Origin: DATFVA01 sp963815785
GTDB lineage: Bacteria > Bacteroidota > Ignavibacteria > Ignavibacteriales > Ignavibacteriaceae
NCBI GenBank assembly: GCA_963815785.1
Contig: CAWFHZ010000007.1
Location: forward strand, 620,001-684,000
Length of the DNA: 64,000 bases
Direction: 5' to 3'
The notes below the pieces were generated by a model that worked only from the letters and a program-made list of their open reading frames with translations, was not told where the DNA came from and ran no database searches. A program made the translations under genes and the position numbers. Shown piece by piece: positions 1 through 9,748 of the stretch (its first letter is position 1; every line of letters begins with the position of its first letter).

Positions 1-68
1 TTATTAAAATTCCTTTAACTGAGTAACATTTCGACAGATCATCTTCAACAAAAAAAATCCTCACTTAT

Positions 69-99
69 TTGATTAATTAATTATTTGTTATTATCTTTA
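69..99 (+). promoter_or_regulatory. Bacteroidetes-type promoter of the Rrf2/NO-stress operon
   Basis: TTG at 69-71, a 20-base spacer, and TATCTTTA at 92-99, which matches the TAnnTTTG -7 element except for its last base. The start point would fall near 106, about 20 bases ahead of the Rrf2 gene. The same 20-base spacing occurs at three stronger promoters in this window (rplU, nuoA, ferritin). Confidence 0.55.
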
Positions 100-120
100 A
101 TCAGACAATTTAATCTGATT
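99..120. promoter_or_regulatory. Inverted-repeat operator for the Rrf2 regulator
   Basis: A perfect inverted repeat, AATCAGA at 99-105 and TCTGATT at 114-120 with 8 bases between, begins at the last base of the -7 element and covers the predicted transcription start. This is the expected place for a repressor site, most simply the Rrf2 protein encoded 8 bases downstream. A further AATCAGA half-site lies at 576-582 ahead of the second gene, and TCTGATT at 2463-2469 ahead of the globin gene. The repeat is seen; the binding partner is inferred. Confidence 0.6.
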
Positions 121-127
121 ATATAAA

Positions 128-559
128 ATGACAGTTATTTTTTCAAAAAAGTGTGAATATGGATTACAGGCAGTTCTTTACCTTGCCGCTCAACAAAAGG
201 GAGAAGTGATTCCTTCTGATGAAATATCAAAAAAATTAAACATACCAAAAGAATTCATCTCCAAAATTTTACAGAAGCTAACCGAAAGCGGAATAGTTGA
301 TTCGAAGAAAGGCAAATCCGGTGGGTTTTTCCTTTCTAAAGATCCAACAAGAATTAGGTTGATTGATATTGTTGCTGCCATTGATGGATTAGAAATGTTT
401 AATAGCTGCGTGCTTGGGTTTCCAAAATGTAACCCGGAAAATCCATGCCCGCTTCATACAAAGTGGGGTGAACTCAGAACAATGGCTTATAGTATGCTTA
501 ATGATGAAACTATTGATCACTTTAAAGAAAGTACATTGAGAAAAGTTAGTAATCTCTGA
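128..559 (+). CDS. Rrf2 family transcriptional regulator (NsrR/IscR-like)
   Basis: 143 residues, usual for Rrf2 proteins. The N-terminal winged helix covers about residues 1-85. It is followed by three cysteines, Cys94, Cys101 and Cys107, spaced like the [Fe-S] ligands of IscR and NsrR. Members with these cysteines sense iron-sulfur status or nitric oxide and release their operators when the cluster is damaged. The genes downstream (polyferredoxin, RIC repair protein, truncated haemoglobin) are typical NO-response functions, so an NsrR-like role is the best inference. An inverted repeat sits on its own promoter, suggesting autoregulation. IscR-like control cannot be excluded from sequence alone, although no isc or suf genes are nearby. 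Confidence 0.85.
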   Translation: MTVIFSKKCEYGLQAVLYLAAQQKGEVIPSDEISKKLNIPKEFISKILQKLTESGIVDSKKGKSGGFFLSKDPTRIRLIDIVAAIDGLEMFNSCVLGFPKCNPENPCPLHTKWGELRTMAYSMLNDETIDHFKESTLRKVSNL

Positions 560-597
560 AAATTTTTTGTAGTTAAATCAGACTTATATATCCGAAA

Positions 598-1755
598 ATG
601 AAAATAAAAACTAAAATTATTCGAAATACAGAAAAGCCGGTTCAGAAATACAGGTTCATCATACAAAGCGCTTTTGCACTTCTTTGTGTTTGGATCGGAA
701 TTGAATTTTACCTTTTCAACAGATACCTGGAAACCGGAGGGACTGCAGCTTTTTTTCACAGACCTCCCGGAGTGGATGGGTTTCTCCCGATCAGTTCATT
801 CATGAGTTTTTATCTTTTTATTACAACCGGAGAAATTCATTACGCACATCCAGCCGGCTTATTCATTTTTCTGGCAATAATTCTTGTCTCGTTTGTTTTT
901 GGAAAAGCTTTTTGCAGTTGGTTATGCCCGGTAGGATTTATTTCTGAACTGGTAGGTGATTTTGGTGAAAAGTTGCTAAAAAAAATTTTCAAAAGAAGAA
1001 TTCATTTACCTCGTTGGATTGATTATCCTCTCAGAAGTCTTAAATATTTATTACTTGGATTTTTACTTTATTCGGTTTTCTTCCTGATGACTACGGTAGC
1101 TTTACAAGCATTCCTCGATAGCCCTTATAATATTGTGGCAGATTTAAAAATGTATTATTTCTTTGCGGATATTTCTCAATCTGCTCTGCTCATTTTAGCC
1201 GGACTTTTTGTTCTTTCAATATTTATCAGAAATTTCTGGTGCAGATTTCTTTGTCCTTATGGGGCTCTGCTCGGTATAGTTTCATTTCTAAGCCCAAATA
1301 AAATTAAAAGAAATCCTGTAAGCTGTATTGACTGTGGATTGTGTGCAAAAGCCTGTCCTTCTTACATAAAAGTAGATAAAGTAAAAACTGTGATCTCCGA
1401 TGAGTGCAATACCTGTCTGAGCTGCATAGATGTCTGTCCTGTGGAAGACACTCTCGATCTGAAATCAGTTCTGACAAATAACAAAAAAGTGAATAAAAAA
1501 TATGTAGCAATTGGAATAGTTTCAATCTTTATGCTTATAACCGGATACGGAATGATCAGCGGACATTGGGATAACAACATCAGCAAAAAGGAATACTTGA
1601 TTCATTACAAGATGATGAATTCGTACGGTCATCCAACTGGTACAGCAGCAATTAAAGAATTTAACAAAGAAGCGGCTTCAAATAACATTAATGAAAAAAA
1701 TAAAATATCAGGTGAATTGAATGGAACTGATCAAAAAAGAATACAATCGAAGTGA
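598..1755 (+). CDS. Membrane-bound 4Fe-4S polyferredoxin (NapH/NosR/CcoG-like)
   Basis: 385 residues. Hydrophobic segments lie near 20-42, 65-102, 148-172, 195-212 and 302-320. Two CxxxCP motifs at the membrane face (Cys106/Cys110 and Cys215/Cys219) are typical of the NapH/NosR C-terminal family. Two 4Fe-4S clusters are clear: Cys243, 246, 249, 253 and Cys270, 273, 276, 280. Such proteins pass electrons from the quinone pool or to periplasmic partners. Here the partner is unknown; no nitrate, nitrous oxide or cytochrome oxidase genes are adjacent. The gene follows the Rrf2 regulator by 38 bases and overlaps the RIC gene by 35 bases, so a role in NO or iron-sulfur stress is likely. A role in oxidase copper assembly, as for CcoG, is less likely. 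Confidence 0.8.
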   Translation: MKIKTKIIRNTEKPVQKYRFIIQSAFALLCVWIGIEFYLFNRYLETGGTAAFFHRPPGVDGFLPISSFMSFYLFITTGEIHYAHPAGLFIFLAIILVSFVFGKAFCSWLCPVGFISELVGDFGEKLLKKIFKRRIHLPRWIDYPLRSLKYLLLGFLLYSVFFLMTTVALQAFLDSPYNIVADLKMYYFFADISQSALLILAGLFVLSIFIRNFWCRFLCPYGALLGIVSFLSPNKIKRNPVSCIDCGLCAKACPSYIKVDKVKTVISDECNTCLSCIDVCPVEDTLDLKSVLTNNKKVNKKYVAIGIVSIFMLITGYGMISGHWDNNISKKEYLIHYKMMNSYGHPTGTAAIKEFNKEAASNNINEKNKISGELNGTDQKRIQSK

Positions 1756-2467
1756 GATATCAAAATTAACATTGTCACAAGTTGTAGCGGATAATTACCG
1801 GGCAGCAGCAGTGTTTGAAAAATATAATCTTGATTTCTGCTGCGGCGGAAATAAACCGGTTTCAATTGCTTGTAAAGAAAAGGGATTGAACTCTTCTACA
1901 ATTTTTAAAGAGCTTGAGTCAATTAGTGAACATAGAGAATCTTCAAATAAATACAATGAATGGAGTCCCGACTTCTTAATTGATTATATAATAAATAATC
2001 ATCATTCATATGTAACAAAGATGATTCCTGTTATATCAGCACACACAAAAAAAATAAATTTGGTTCATGGAAAGAATCACCCTGAATTGAGTAAAGTTGA
2101 ATCTGGATTTGAAAGAGTTTATAAAGATCTAAAGCAGCATATGATAAAGGAAGAACAAATTCTTTTTCCCTTTATTAAATATCTTGTTTCAGCAAAAAAT
2201 AATGGCAGAAAAGCAGAACCCCCATATTTCGGAACAGTAAAAAATCCTATTAAAATGATGGAAGCTGAACATCAGGCTGCAGGTGATGAAATGCATGAAA
2301 TAAGAAATCTTACTCAGAATTACATTGCTCCTGATGATGCCTGCGAAACATATAAGGCAACAATGTTTGAGTTAAAGGAATTTGAAGAAGATCTTCATAA
2401 GCATGTTTATCTGGAAAATTATATTTTATTTCCAAAATCTGTGGAACTGGAAACAGAATTACTCTGA
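1721..2467 (+). CDS. ric: Iron-sulfur cluster repair di-iron protein (RIC/YtfE/ScdA)
   Basis: 248 residues. The N-terminal DUF542 domain (about 10-65) carries the diagnostic Cys40-Cys41 pair in DFCCGG. The hemerythrin-like four-helix domain follows, with histidines and glutamates in NNHHSY, HMIKEEQILFPF, EAEHQAAGDEMHEIR and LHKHVYLENYILFP, which bind the di-iron centre. RIC proteins restore iron-sulfur clusters damaged by nitric oxide or peroxide in the cytoplasm and can release or reduce NO. The start is supported by AGGTG just upstream and lies inside the end of the polyferredoxin gene, so the two are probably translated together. Confidence 0.92.
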   Translation: MELIKKEYNRSEISKLTLSQVVADNYRAAAVFEKYNLDFCCGGNKPVSIACKEKGLNSSTIFKELESISEHRESSNKYNEWSPDFLIDYIINNHHSYVTKMIPVISAHTKKINLVHGKNHPELSKVESGFERVYKDLKQHMIKEEQILFPFIKYLVSAKNNGRKAEPPYFGTVKNPIKMMEAEHQAAGDEMHEIRNLTQNYIAPDDACETYKATMFELKEFEEDLHKHVYLENYILFPKSVELETELL

Positions 2468-2507
2468 TTTAATTATTAAATTTCGGCTGTAATTTTCTGG
2501 TGCCAAA

Positions 2508-2885
2508 ATGGATATCAAAAATATAAATGATATAATTCTTCTTGTAGATAATTTTTATTCAAAAGTTAATGATGATGAATTATTATCTCCCGTCTTCAAC
2601 GAACTTGTAAAAGTTAATTGGGATGAACATCTGCCAATAATGTACAATTTCTGGAACGCTGTCCTTTTCGATACTAATGCTTATAAAGGGCAGCCTTTAA
2701 CTTCTCATACCAATTTGCCTATTAACAAAAATCATTTTGAGCGTTGGCTCCGATTATTCAAACAAACAGTGGATGAAAATTTTGAGGGTGATAAAGCCGT
2801 TGAAGCTAAAGAGAAAGCTGATTCAATAGCGCTGATTTTTCAAACTAAACTTGGACTGATCAAGGATCCTTATCAAATATTGTAA
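2508..2885 (+). CDS. Group III truncated haemoglobin
   Basis: 125 residues, matching group III truncated haemoglobins. The likely proximal haem ligand is His76 in NKNHFERW, and Trp49 in NFWN fits the family core. These small globins bind oxygen and NO and are often found with NO-stress genes. It is the fourth gene of the cluster, 40 bases after ric. Its 3' end overlaps the convergent small gene at 2860-3108 by 26 bases. Confidence 0.88.
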   Translation: MDIKNINDIILLVDNFYSKVNDDELLSPVFNELVKVNWDEHLPIMYNFWNAVLFDTNAYKGQPLTSHTNLPINKNHFERWLRLFKQTVDENFEGDKAVEAKEKADSIALIFQTKLGLIKDPYQIL

Positions 2886-3108
2886 CTCTTATCCGTAAAT
2901 GACTTTCAACTCTGAGTTGTAAATCTATATCCACTGCACCCTCTGAATTAACCTGCTGAATTTTATTCAGGATAATCTCCTTTTCATGTTTATTTTTTAC
3001 GCTTCCTGATATAACCAGGGTACTATTCTCTTCTTTTATCTTTGAGATTTGTGAATTCATTTCTTTAATCAAATCAATTACGGGCTGATATTTTGCTTTG
3101 AGCGACAT
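2860..3108 (-). CDS. Small BON-like domain protein, function unknown
   Basis: About 82 residues. The body alternates charged beta-strand stretches (STLVISGSV, DIDLQLRVE) with a helix rich in Lys and Glu, resembling the BON-like half found in small LysM/BON proteins; there is no signal peptide and no LysM part. I chose the start at 3108 rather than an in-frame ATG at 3120 because GGAG lies 6 bases ahead of it. The gene runs convergent to the globin gene and overlaps it tail to tail. The family resemblance is weak. Confidence 0.55.
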   Translation of the reverse strand: MSLKAKYQPVIDLIKEMNSQISKIKEENSTLVISGSVKNKHEKEIILNKIQQVNSEGAVDIDLQLRVESHLRIRVTIFDKDP

Positions 3109-3298
3109 CAAATTCTCCATTTTATTTTACATTTAAATAAAAATACATATAAAGGTTTTTTATTTGTGGCGAAGATTACAGTGCAAATAAATTTCTCATT
3201 TAATTTCTTTACTCTATTTTTAGTAATTTATATATATTAAAATTTATTAGATTTTTTATTACTGAGCTAAATATTTAAAATAATTTTCGGGGAACGAA

Positions 3299-5138
3299 AT
3301 GAAATACTTTTTACTATGTTGTTTTCTTTTTCTCATCTCGGCACAGGAATTTGCACAGTACCAGAATGTGATGATTAACAATCCATCAAGCACTGATCCG
3401 GAAGAAGTTTCAATTGCAATTGATCCATCAAATCCTAATTATCTTGCCGCTGGTGCAAATATAAATTATGCATATCGCTCAACAAACGGCGGTTTAAACT
3501 GGAGTCAGCAGACCATATCTTCTTCACTTGGTGTATGGGGTGATCCCTGCCTGGTTTTTGATGATAGCGGCAAATTATACTATATACATCTTTCCTGGGC
3601 AACAAACTGGATTGATAGAATAGTATGCCAACGTTCAACCGATCATGGAGTTTCGTTTAATGATGGTGCAGGAATTGGATTAAATACTCCTCCCAAAGCT
3701 CAAGATAAAGCCTGGCTTAGTGTTGATATGACAAATTCACCGTATCATGGAAATCTGTACGTAACGTGGACGGAGTTTGATAGTTACGGCAGTTCAAGTT
3801 CAAGCGATAGTTCAAGAATCAGGTTTTCAAGATCTACAGATTTTGGTATTACCTGGTCACCTGCAATTACAATCAGTGATGTAAGTGGTGATTGTATTGA
3901 TAGCGATAATACTGACGAAGGCGCAGTTCCGTGTGTTGGCCCTGACGGACAAATTTATGTTAGCTGGGCAGGTCCGCTTGGTTTAGTGTTTGATAAATCA
4001 ACCGATGGTGGAGTCACCTGGGGAAATGATATCTTTGTTTCAGATATTCCCGGTGGTTGGGATTTTGCCATCTCGGGAATCTATCGTGCAAACGGGTTAC
4101 CTATAACTGCGTGCGATACAGGAAGCACTTCTCCATACAAAGGCAATATTTATATCAACTGGTCTGATCAGAGAAATGGTTCCACAAATACTGATGTATT
4201 TTTTGTCAAATCAACCGATGGAGGAAATACCTGGACCTCTCCATTAAAAGTTAATGATGATAATACAACAAGAGAACAATTCTTTACATGGATGACCATC
4301 GATCAGACTACCGGATTTATTTACTGCTGTTTTTATGACAGACGGAATACAACCGGTGCAGCAACTGATGTGTATGTTGCACGTTCCACTGATGGCGGAG
4401 ATTCCTTTGATAATTTTATAGTAAGTGAATCCTCGTTTACTCCTACCTCCGGTGTTTTCTTTGGTGATTATACAAATATTGCAGCTTATAACAGGATGGT
4501 TTATCCAATGTGGATGAGGCTTAGCAGCGGTAACCTGAGTGTCTGGACAGCGATTATCAATGATTCAACTGCAGGTGTCCCGGTAGAACTGACCAGTTTT
4601 GATTACACAGTATCAGCTGGAAATGTAAATCTAAACTGGAAAACCGCAACAGAAATAAACAACAGGGGATTTGAAATACAGAGAAGCAGAAATAAATCTG
4701 ATTGGGCAACAATAGGTTACGTTGATGGGAATGGCACAACAACAGGATCCAAATGAATATTCTTATACAGATGAACCTTTAGCTAATGGAACCTATTATT
4801 ACAGGCTTAAGCAATTTGATTTTGATGGTCACTTTGAGTATTCAAAAACTATTGAAGTTGACCTGAGAATAATAAAGAACTTTGCGCTCGAACAAAATTA
4901 TCCTAATCCTTTTAATCCTACCACAACTATTGGATTTGAATTACCCACTGCATCAAATGTAGTTATAAAAGTATTTGATGTACTTGGTAGTGAGGTCGCA
5001 ACATTAGTTAATAGTAAAATGCCTGCGGGAATTCATGAAGTTAGGTTTGATGGATCAAAAGAGGGAAGCGGGATTTATATTTATAGAATGACGACAAATA
5101 ATTTTTCTGTAACAAAGAAAATGATTTTGATGAAGTAA
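3299..5138 (+). CDS. Secreted Asp-box (BNR/sialidase-like) protein with T9SS sorting domain, frameshifted
   Basis: Signal peptide about 1-19, then a beta-propeller with at least six Asp-box repeats of the type RSTDGGxxW/F (for example STNGGLNWS, STDFGITWS, STDGGNTWT). A domain common ahead of the sorting signal in this group (starting PVELTSFDY) follows, and the C-terminal sorting domain contains NYPNPFNPTTTIGFELP. The frame breaks at 4745-4746: removing one G of the GG run joins GNGTTT to DPNEYSYTDEP as in relatives, giving about 612 residues. The Asp-box fold is shared by sialidases and many non-enzymatic propellers, and no sialidase catalytic set was identified. The product is probably exported by the type IX pathway and attached or released at the cell surface. 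Confidence 0.8.
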
Positions 5139-5161
5139 TAACTTTGACTTAAACACAAAAT

Positions 5162-5198
5162 AAAGGCTGTTCTCAATTAAATGAGAGCAGCCTTTTTT
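5162..5198. terminator. Hairpin terminator between convergent surface-protein genes
   Basis: Arms AAAGGCTGTTCTCA and TGAGAGCAGCCTTT pair with one G-T wobble around a 6-base loop, followed on the plus strand by a T run. It can end transcription of the Asp-box gene and, on the opposite strand, of the Ycf48-like gene. Confidence 0.85.
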
Positions 5199-5219
5199 AT
5201 GATCAACTTACAAATAAAC

Positions 5220-7353
5220 TCATTTAACTAAAATCATCTTTCTAGTTTGAATGAAATTTTCAGTCCGAAGCTGATAAAAATAAACTCCGCTTGAAAGATT
5301 ACTTCCATTAAAGTCTACCGAATATTCTCCGGGCAACTTTTCACCATTGACCAACGTACCAACCTTTTTACCAAGTACATTGAAAACCTTTAACGAAACG
5401 AATGATTTCTGTTTTAATTGATATCTGATTGTTGTCGTCGGATTAAATGGATTCGGAAAGTTCTGTGACAAAGAAAATGCTTCGGGAGAATTATCATTAT
5501 TGGAAGACTCTAATGAAGTCACTCCACCATTTGTCGTTTTAATTATAGTACTGCCATCACCAACAATCCAGCCGGTGTTATAGTCTACAAAATAAACTGA
5601 ATGCAACCACGGACTTATTCCGGTTTGTTGACTTTCCCAGGTCGTTCCACCATTAGTTGTTTTTAAAATGGTTCCCGATTTTCCTACGGCAAAACCTATG
5701 TTTGTATCAGTGAAATAGACTGATAATAACTGGTTATTCGTTCCACTAATCTGACTTTCCCAGTTCATTCCGCCGTTAGTAGTTTTTAATAAGGTTCCTG
5801 AACTGCCTGCAGCCCATCCTTTCTCCGGATCTATAAAGTAAACCGAATTTAGAGTTGCGCCAGTTCCGCTCGTCTGGCTTATCCAGTTTATTCCTCCATC
5901 TGAAGTTTTAAGGATAGTCCCTTCATGACCGACTGCCCATCCGGATGATTCATCTGTAAAATATATTGACATTAATTGACTGGTCGTTCCGCTGATTTGA
6001 TCTTCCCAATTCACTCCTCCGTCAGTTGTCCTGATAATTGCCCCGGGATCACCGGCAGCCCAGCCATTATTTAGGTCTGTAAAATAAACTGAATTCAACC
6101 ATAACTGCGCTCCCGCATACGATTGGTTTTCCCAATTAATTCCTCCGTCTGTTGTTCTAAGAATAAGTGTTGTTGAATTTGTCAAATCTGCACCAACAAT
6201 CCAACCATTTTCAGAATCAACAAACTTTACGGAATTAAACCATTCAAGGCTTCCTGTTGCCTGATAATTCCAGTTTATTCCGCTATCAGTAGTATTAAAA
6301 ATTATACCGTTATCAAGATTAAACCCGACGGCCCAACCATTATTAATATCACTGAAACAAACTGATTTTAATCCATAACTGTTTTCAGAATTTAATCTTT
6401 CCCAGTTTGATCCTCCATTTGTAGTTTTAAGGATTGTTCCATAAGATCCTGATGCCATCCCTAAGTTTGAATCAACGAAACAGATAGAAAGTAAAGCATT
6501 ATTTGTTAATCACTATCTGATTTTGCCAGGTTTTACCTCCATTTGTACTTTTTTGAATTCCACCTGAGCCAGCAGTCCAGCCCGTATTTAAATCAATAAA
6601 GTACACTGAATTAAATGAAATATTTGATCCACTTGTCTGGCTTTCCCAGTTCATTCCACCATTTGTGGTTTTTAATATTACTCCAGTATAACTTGATATG
6701 TTATAACCAACTGCCCAACCAACATTTGAATCTATAAAATAGACCGAAGATAATACTTCATCGGGGTTCGTTCTTTGGATTTCCCAATTTTGACCAGCAT
6801 TAGTGCTATTTAAAATGTTTCCATTCCATCCTACTGCCCAACCATTATTTGAATCAGAAAAATAGACCGAATGCAAAGGATAACCGGAATCACTTATCTG
6901 GGTTGACCAATTTGTACCACCATCTGTTGTATTTAAAATAACTCTGTTACTGTCAATGGCACTTCCACCTACGGCCCAGCCTTTATATGAATCAATAAAA
7001 AAGACTTCAACCAATGCTTCAGTGGTTTCACTAGTTTGATTGTTCCAGTTTTCTCCGCCATTTGTAGTATTCAGAATTATCCCATTTTCTCCAACAATCC
7101 ATCCATTATTTAAGTCAGTGAAATAAACTGAGAGCAAAATATCGCTTGTTCCGCTATTTTGTTTCTCCCAGCTCTCGCCACCATTAATAGTCTTGATAAT
7201 TGTTCCGCCTGAACCAACAGCCCATCCTGTATTAGAATTAATGAAGTATATTGAAACTAATGGGTTTCCCTGCGGTAAAGGATTTTGCCAGAACCATTGC
7301 GCAGAACCAGTTTGATAAACAAACAGGCAAAGTGTTATTAAAAACTTTTTCAT
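5220..7353 (-). CDS. Secreted Ycf48-like propeller protein with T9SS sorting domain, frameshifted
   Basis: Signal peptide about 1-18, then a long run of roughly 40-residue repeats of the form GWAVG...ILKTTNGGxNWExQ...SVYFxD, the Ycf48/Hcf136-like (photosystem assembly-type) propeller repeat. The C-terminus has NFPNPFNPTTTIRYQLKQ, the type IX sorting domain. The frame is broken at 6502-6504 (AAA on the coding strand): removing one A continues the repeat as NNALLSICFVDSN. Restored length is about 710 residues. RBS AGGAG lies ahead of the ATG. There is no reason to infer photosynthesis; in this group such repeats occur in large secreted proteins of unknown role, probably ligand-binding or structural. 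Confidence 0.78.
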
Positions 7354-7510
7354 TTTATTTACTCCTGTTTAGAAAGCTATAGATTCATCTTTCCAAAGAA
7401 TTAATAAGTTTAGTTTTAAATCAATTAAATTTAATTAAACCATATGGTTAAGCTTTTCACATACTATGCCAACAGAAAACCGGATGTAATTGAAAAGAAA
7501 AGCATTTATA
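7354..7510. other. Intergenic region with short palindrome
   Basis: AT-rich spacer ahead of the Ycf48-like gene and behind the beta-helix pseudogene. It holds the 12-base palindrome AACCATATGGTT at 7438-7449, which could be an operator. No promoter of the TTG-N20-TAnnTTTG form was seen. Confidence 0.3.
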
Positions 7511-9060
7511 CTACTTTAATAGTACCATTTTGCGTGTTTGAATGTAATTATTTACAGAGAATTGATAAAAATAAATGCCGCTCGGAAGATCATATCCATT
7601 AAATAACACCTGAGTATTTTCCTGTCAATTTTTCTACCGTTAACCAGCGTTTCTAATTTATTACCAAGTACATTGTAAATTTTCAGAGAAACAAATGATT
7701 TCTGTTTTAATTAATATTTGATTGTTGTTGAGGGATTAAAAGGATTTGGAAAATTTTGATAAAATTTATAATCATTTACAATTTCTTTAATTATTATTGA
7801 TGTTGATGATGGATATTCATAAGCCCCAATGTCAAAGCCGTTCCCCTGCGGACGTGAAATGTTGTCAAGATCTTTGCTTACAACAGGAAAGACATAATTT
7901 GTTCCGATATCAACCGGCTGAGATCCGGATTTCAAATGAAAATTTCCTGAAGTATTATCTACAAAAATCTTGTTTTCAGCATCAACTAAAAACGAATGAG
8001 TATCATAACCCAGAGTCTGCCATTCAGCTAAAGTCATAATTGTATTCCCATCATCATCACTCAAACGATTTTCCAAAAGATTATAATCACTGTAAAAACC
8101 TGTTTGAGAAGCCTGATCGAAAGTTATACTTCCGCGGAAAGAATGATGATTAATTAAAATATTATTGTAAACAGTATCACCTGTTGAACCATCTACTACG
8201 AGTACAGCCCATCTTCCATCGGAAGGAACATCGATTGTGTTGTTATAAACTTTATTATTTTTTGAACCTTCTGCTCCGTCAATCATAAAAAGTGCAATGC
8301 CTGTTGAATGATTATTGTACAGCAGGTTATTATAAATTTCAGATTCCTGAACTCCATCAAGATTTATTGCAGAACCGCCGTTATAGCAATTATCGTGTAA
8401 AATATTGTCTTCAATTACTGCGTTAGTAATTATCCCATCACCACCCTGGGAAACATCTGCATTAAGCTGAATGCCGCACCCGTTATTTTCAAAACAAATA
8501 TTATTTCTTACAATTGGTCTGTCACCGCTGTTTGAAACATAAATTCCATGCTCTGCACCGCTAAACGAACAAGTATTATTTTCAATTAAAATATCATCGG
8601 TAAATCCTGTGAAGATTCCCCAGCGGGCGTTTGATGTACAGGTATTATTTTTTATTGTTACAAAATCTGAAACTGCGATTCTTATTCCTGCTCTCGGCTG
8701 ATTGATAACATTAAATCCGTCTACAACTATCCAGTTGGCTTCTTCAATATTTATCCCATCATTCGTAATTGAATTGGGATTATCAATTACAACATTACTA
8801 TTAAATGCTTTAAAAACTATCTGAGAATTTTGAGTACCGCTTGTCCGTAAATCAAAACCAGGGTAATTACCGGGCATTGTAATTACAGAATCTCCGGCTG
8901 AAACAATTTCTGCTGCGTGCTGCAGTGTTGCAAACGCGGTGTTTATAGTCAGTCCATTATTTGAGTCATTACCAGTTTGGGAAACATAATACGTGTTCTG
9001 AGAAAATATTAAAACTGAAGGAACAAAGCTTAGGAGTGCGAATAGTAAATTTTTAGTCAT
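7511..9060 (-). pseudogene. Secreted right-handed beta-helix protein with degraded T9SS domain
   Basis: Signal peptide about 1-20, then YYVSQTGNDSNNG and many short N-rich turns (IENNTCSF, VRNNICFENN, IEDNILHDN) typical of right-handed parallel beta-helix proteins, often polysaccharide lyase-like or adhesive. The sorting domain begins NFPNPFNPSTTIKY but then meets TAA at 7711-7713 where the neighbour has CAA (Gln). Beyond it, the rest of the domain (NVLGNKLETLVNG, GYDLPSGIYFYQ, YIQTRKMVLLK) can be read only with two further frame changes, near 7635 and 7605-7606, ending at 7511. A substitution stop plus two indels makes true decay more likely here than in the other split genes. The loss would remove the secretion signal. 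Confidence 0.75.
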
Positions 9061-9299
9061 TTGTCGTTCTTTATAATTATTTGGGTTTACGGTTTCAAAA
9101 TAAAGGCCACACCAAAAAACAGCATTAATTATGTTTTTACCCTTCAGCAGGAAAATCCTGACGCAATATTTTGCGTATGGAAGTATTTTTTTCTTTATCG
9201 ATGGATAATTATTAATTAAGGAAGTAAACCCGGAGGCTTATAATAGCAATTAAGCTAAAATAAGCCTCGTCATGGTCCCGACGTAGGAGAGTCGAGGAA

Positions 9300-9716
9300 T
9301 TATGGAACTGTATAATTTGAGGTTACATTAAAATCTTTCTTTTCCGGTGAAGTTTTGCCAATAAAAGTAAAACTAAACTGCATTCCACTGGTTACACCGC
9401 TAAATTCATTCATTAACTGCCACTGATCTTTAGGGTAAACTGTTGTGCCGTCATCCTGGAATGTTTCATCATAATTCTCGGATGGAACTTTAATATTTAC
9501 CGAAGTCATTGTTACATCTATATTTGGTTTTGCAAGAAACTCGATCCCCCCATTTTGACCGGCTTGTGACATTATTGCAAATTGAACTGTTGCATTATTT
9601 GTTCCACCGCCGGTTCCCCCGATTCCACCGGTACTTCCTGAACTAGTTGGATTATCGCTGCAAGCTGCTAATGCAAAGACAAGAAAAAGCGTGAACAACG
9701 AAACAATTTTTTTCAT
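9300..9716 (-). CDS. Small lipoprotein of unknown function
   Basis: 138 residues with a clear lipoprotein signal: hydrophobic stretch and LAAC with Cys19 as the acylated residue, followed by a Ser/Gly/Thr-rich linker (residues about 22-42). The mature part is a predicted beta-rich domain with no recognised family. RBS GGGAGG lies just ahead of the ATG. It is the last gene of a minus-strand group with an outer-membrane protein and a sensor kinase system, so it may be an envelope accessory or target of that system; this is inference. Confidence 0.7.
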   Translation of the reverse strand: MKKIVSLFTLFLVFALAACSDNPTSSGSTGGIGGTGGGTNNATVQFAIMSQAGQNGGIEFLAKPNIDVTMTSVNIKVPSENYDETFQDDGTTVYPKDQWQLMNEFSGVTSGMQFSFTFIGKTSPEKKDFNVTSNYTVP

Positions 9717-9748
9717 AGCTACCTCCCGAATTAATTTCTATTCATTAT

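Noticed and set aside
5220..7353. A photosystem assembly function for the Ycf48-like protein
   Set aside because: Only the repeat type is shared; the protein has a type IX sorting domain and no photosynthesis gene is present in the window.
9240..9299. Hairpin CCTCG...CGAGG behind the small lipoprotein as a terminator
   Set aside because: The stem is only five bases with a long unpaired middle and no proper T run, so I did not list it as a feature.
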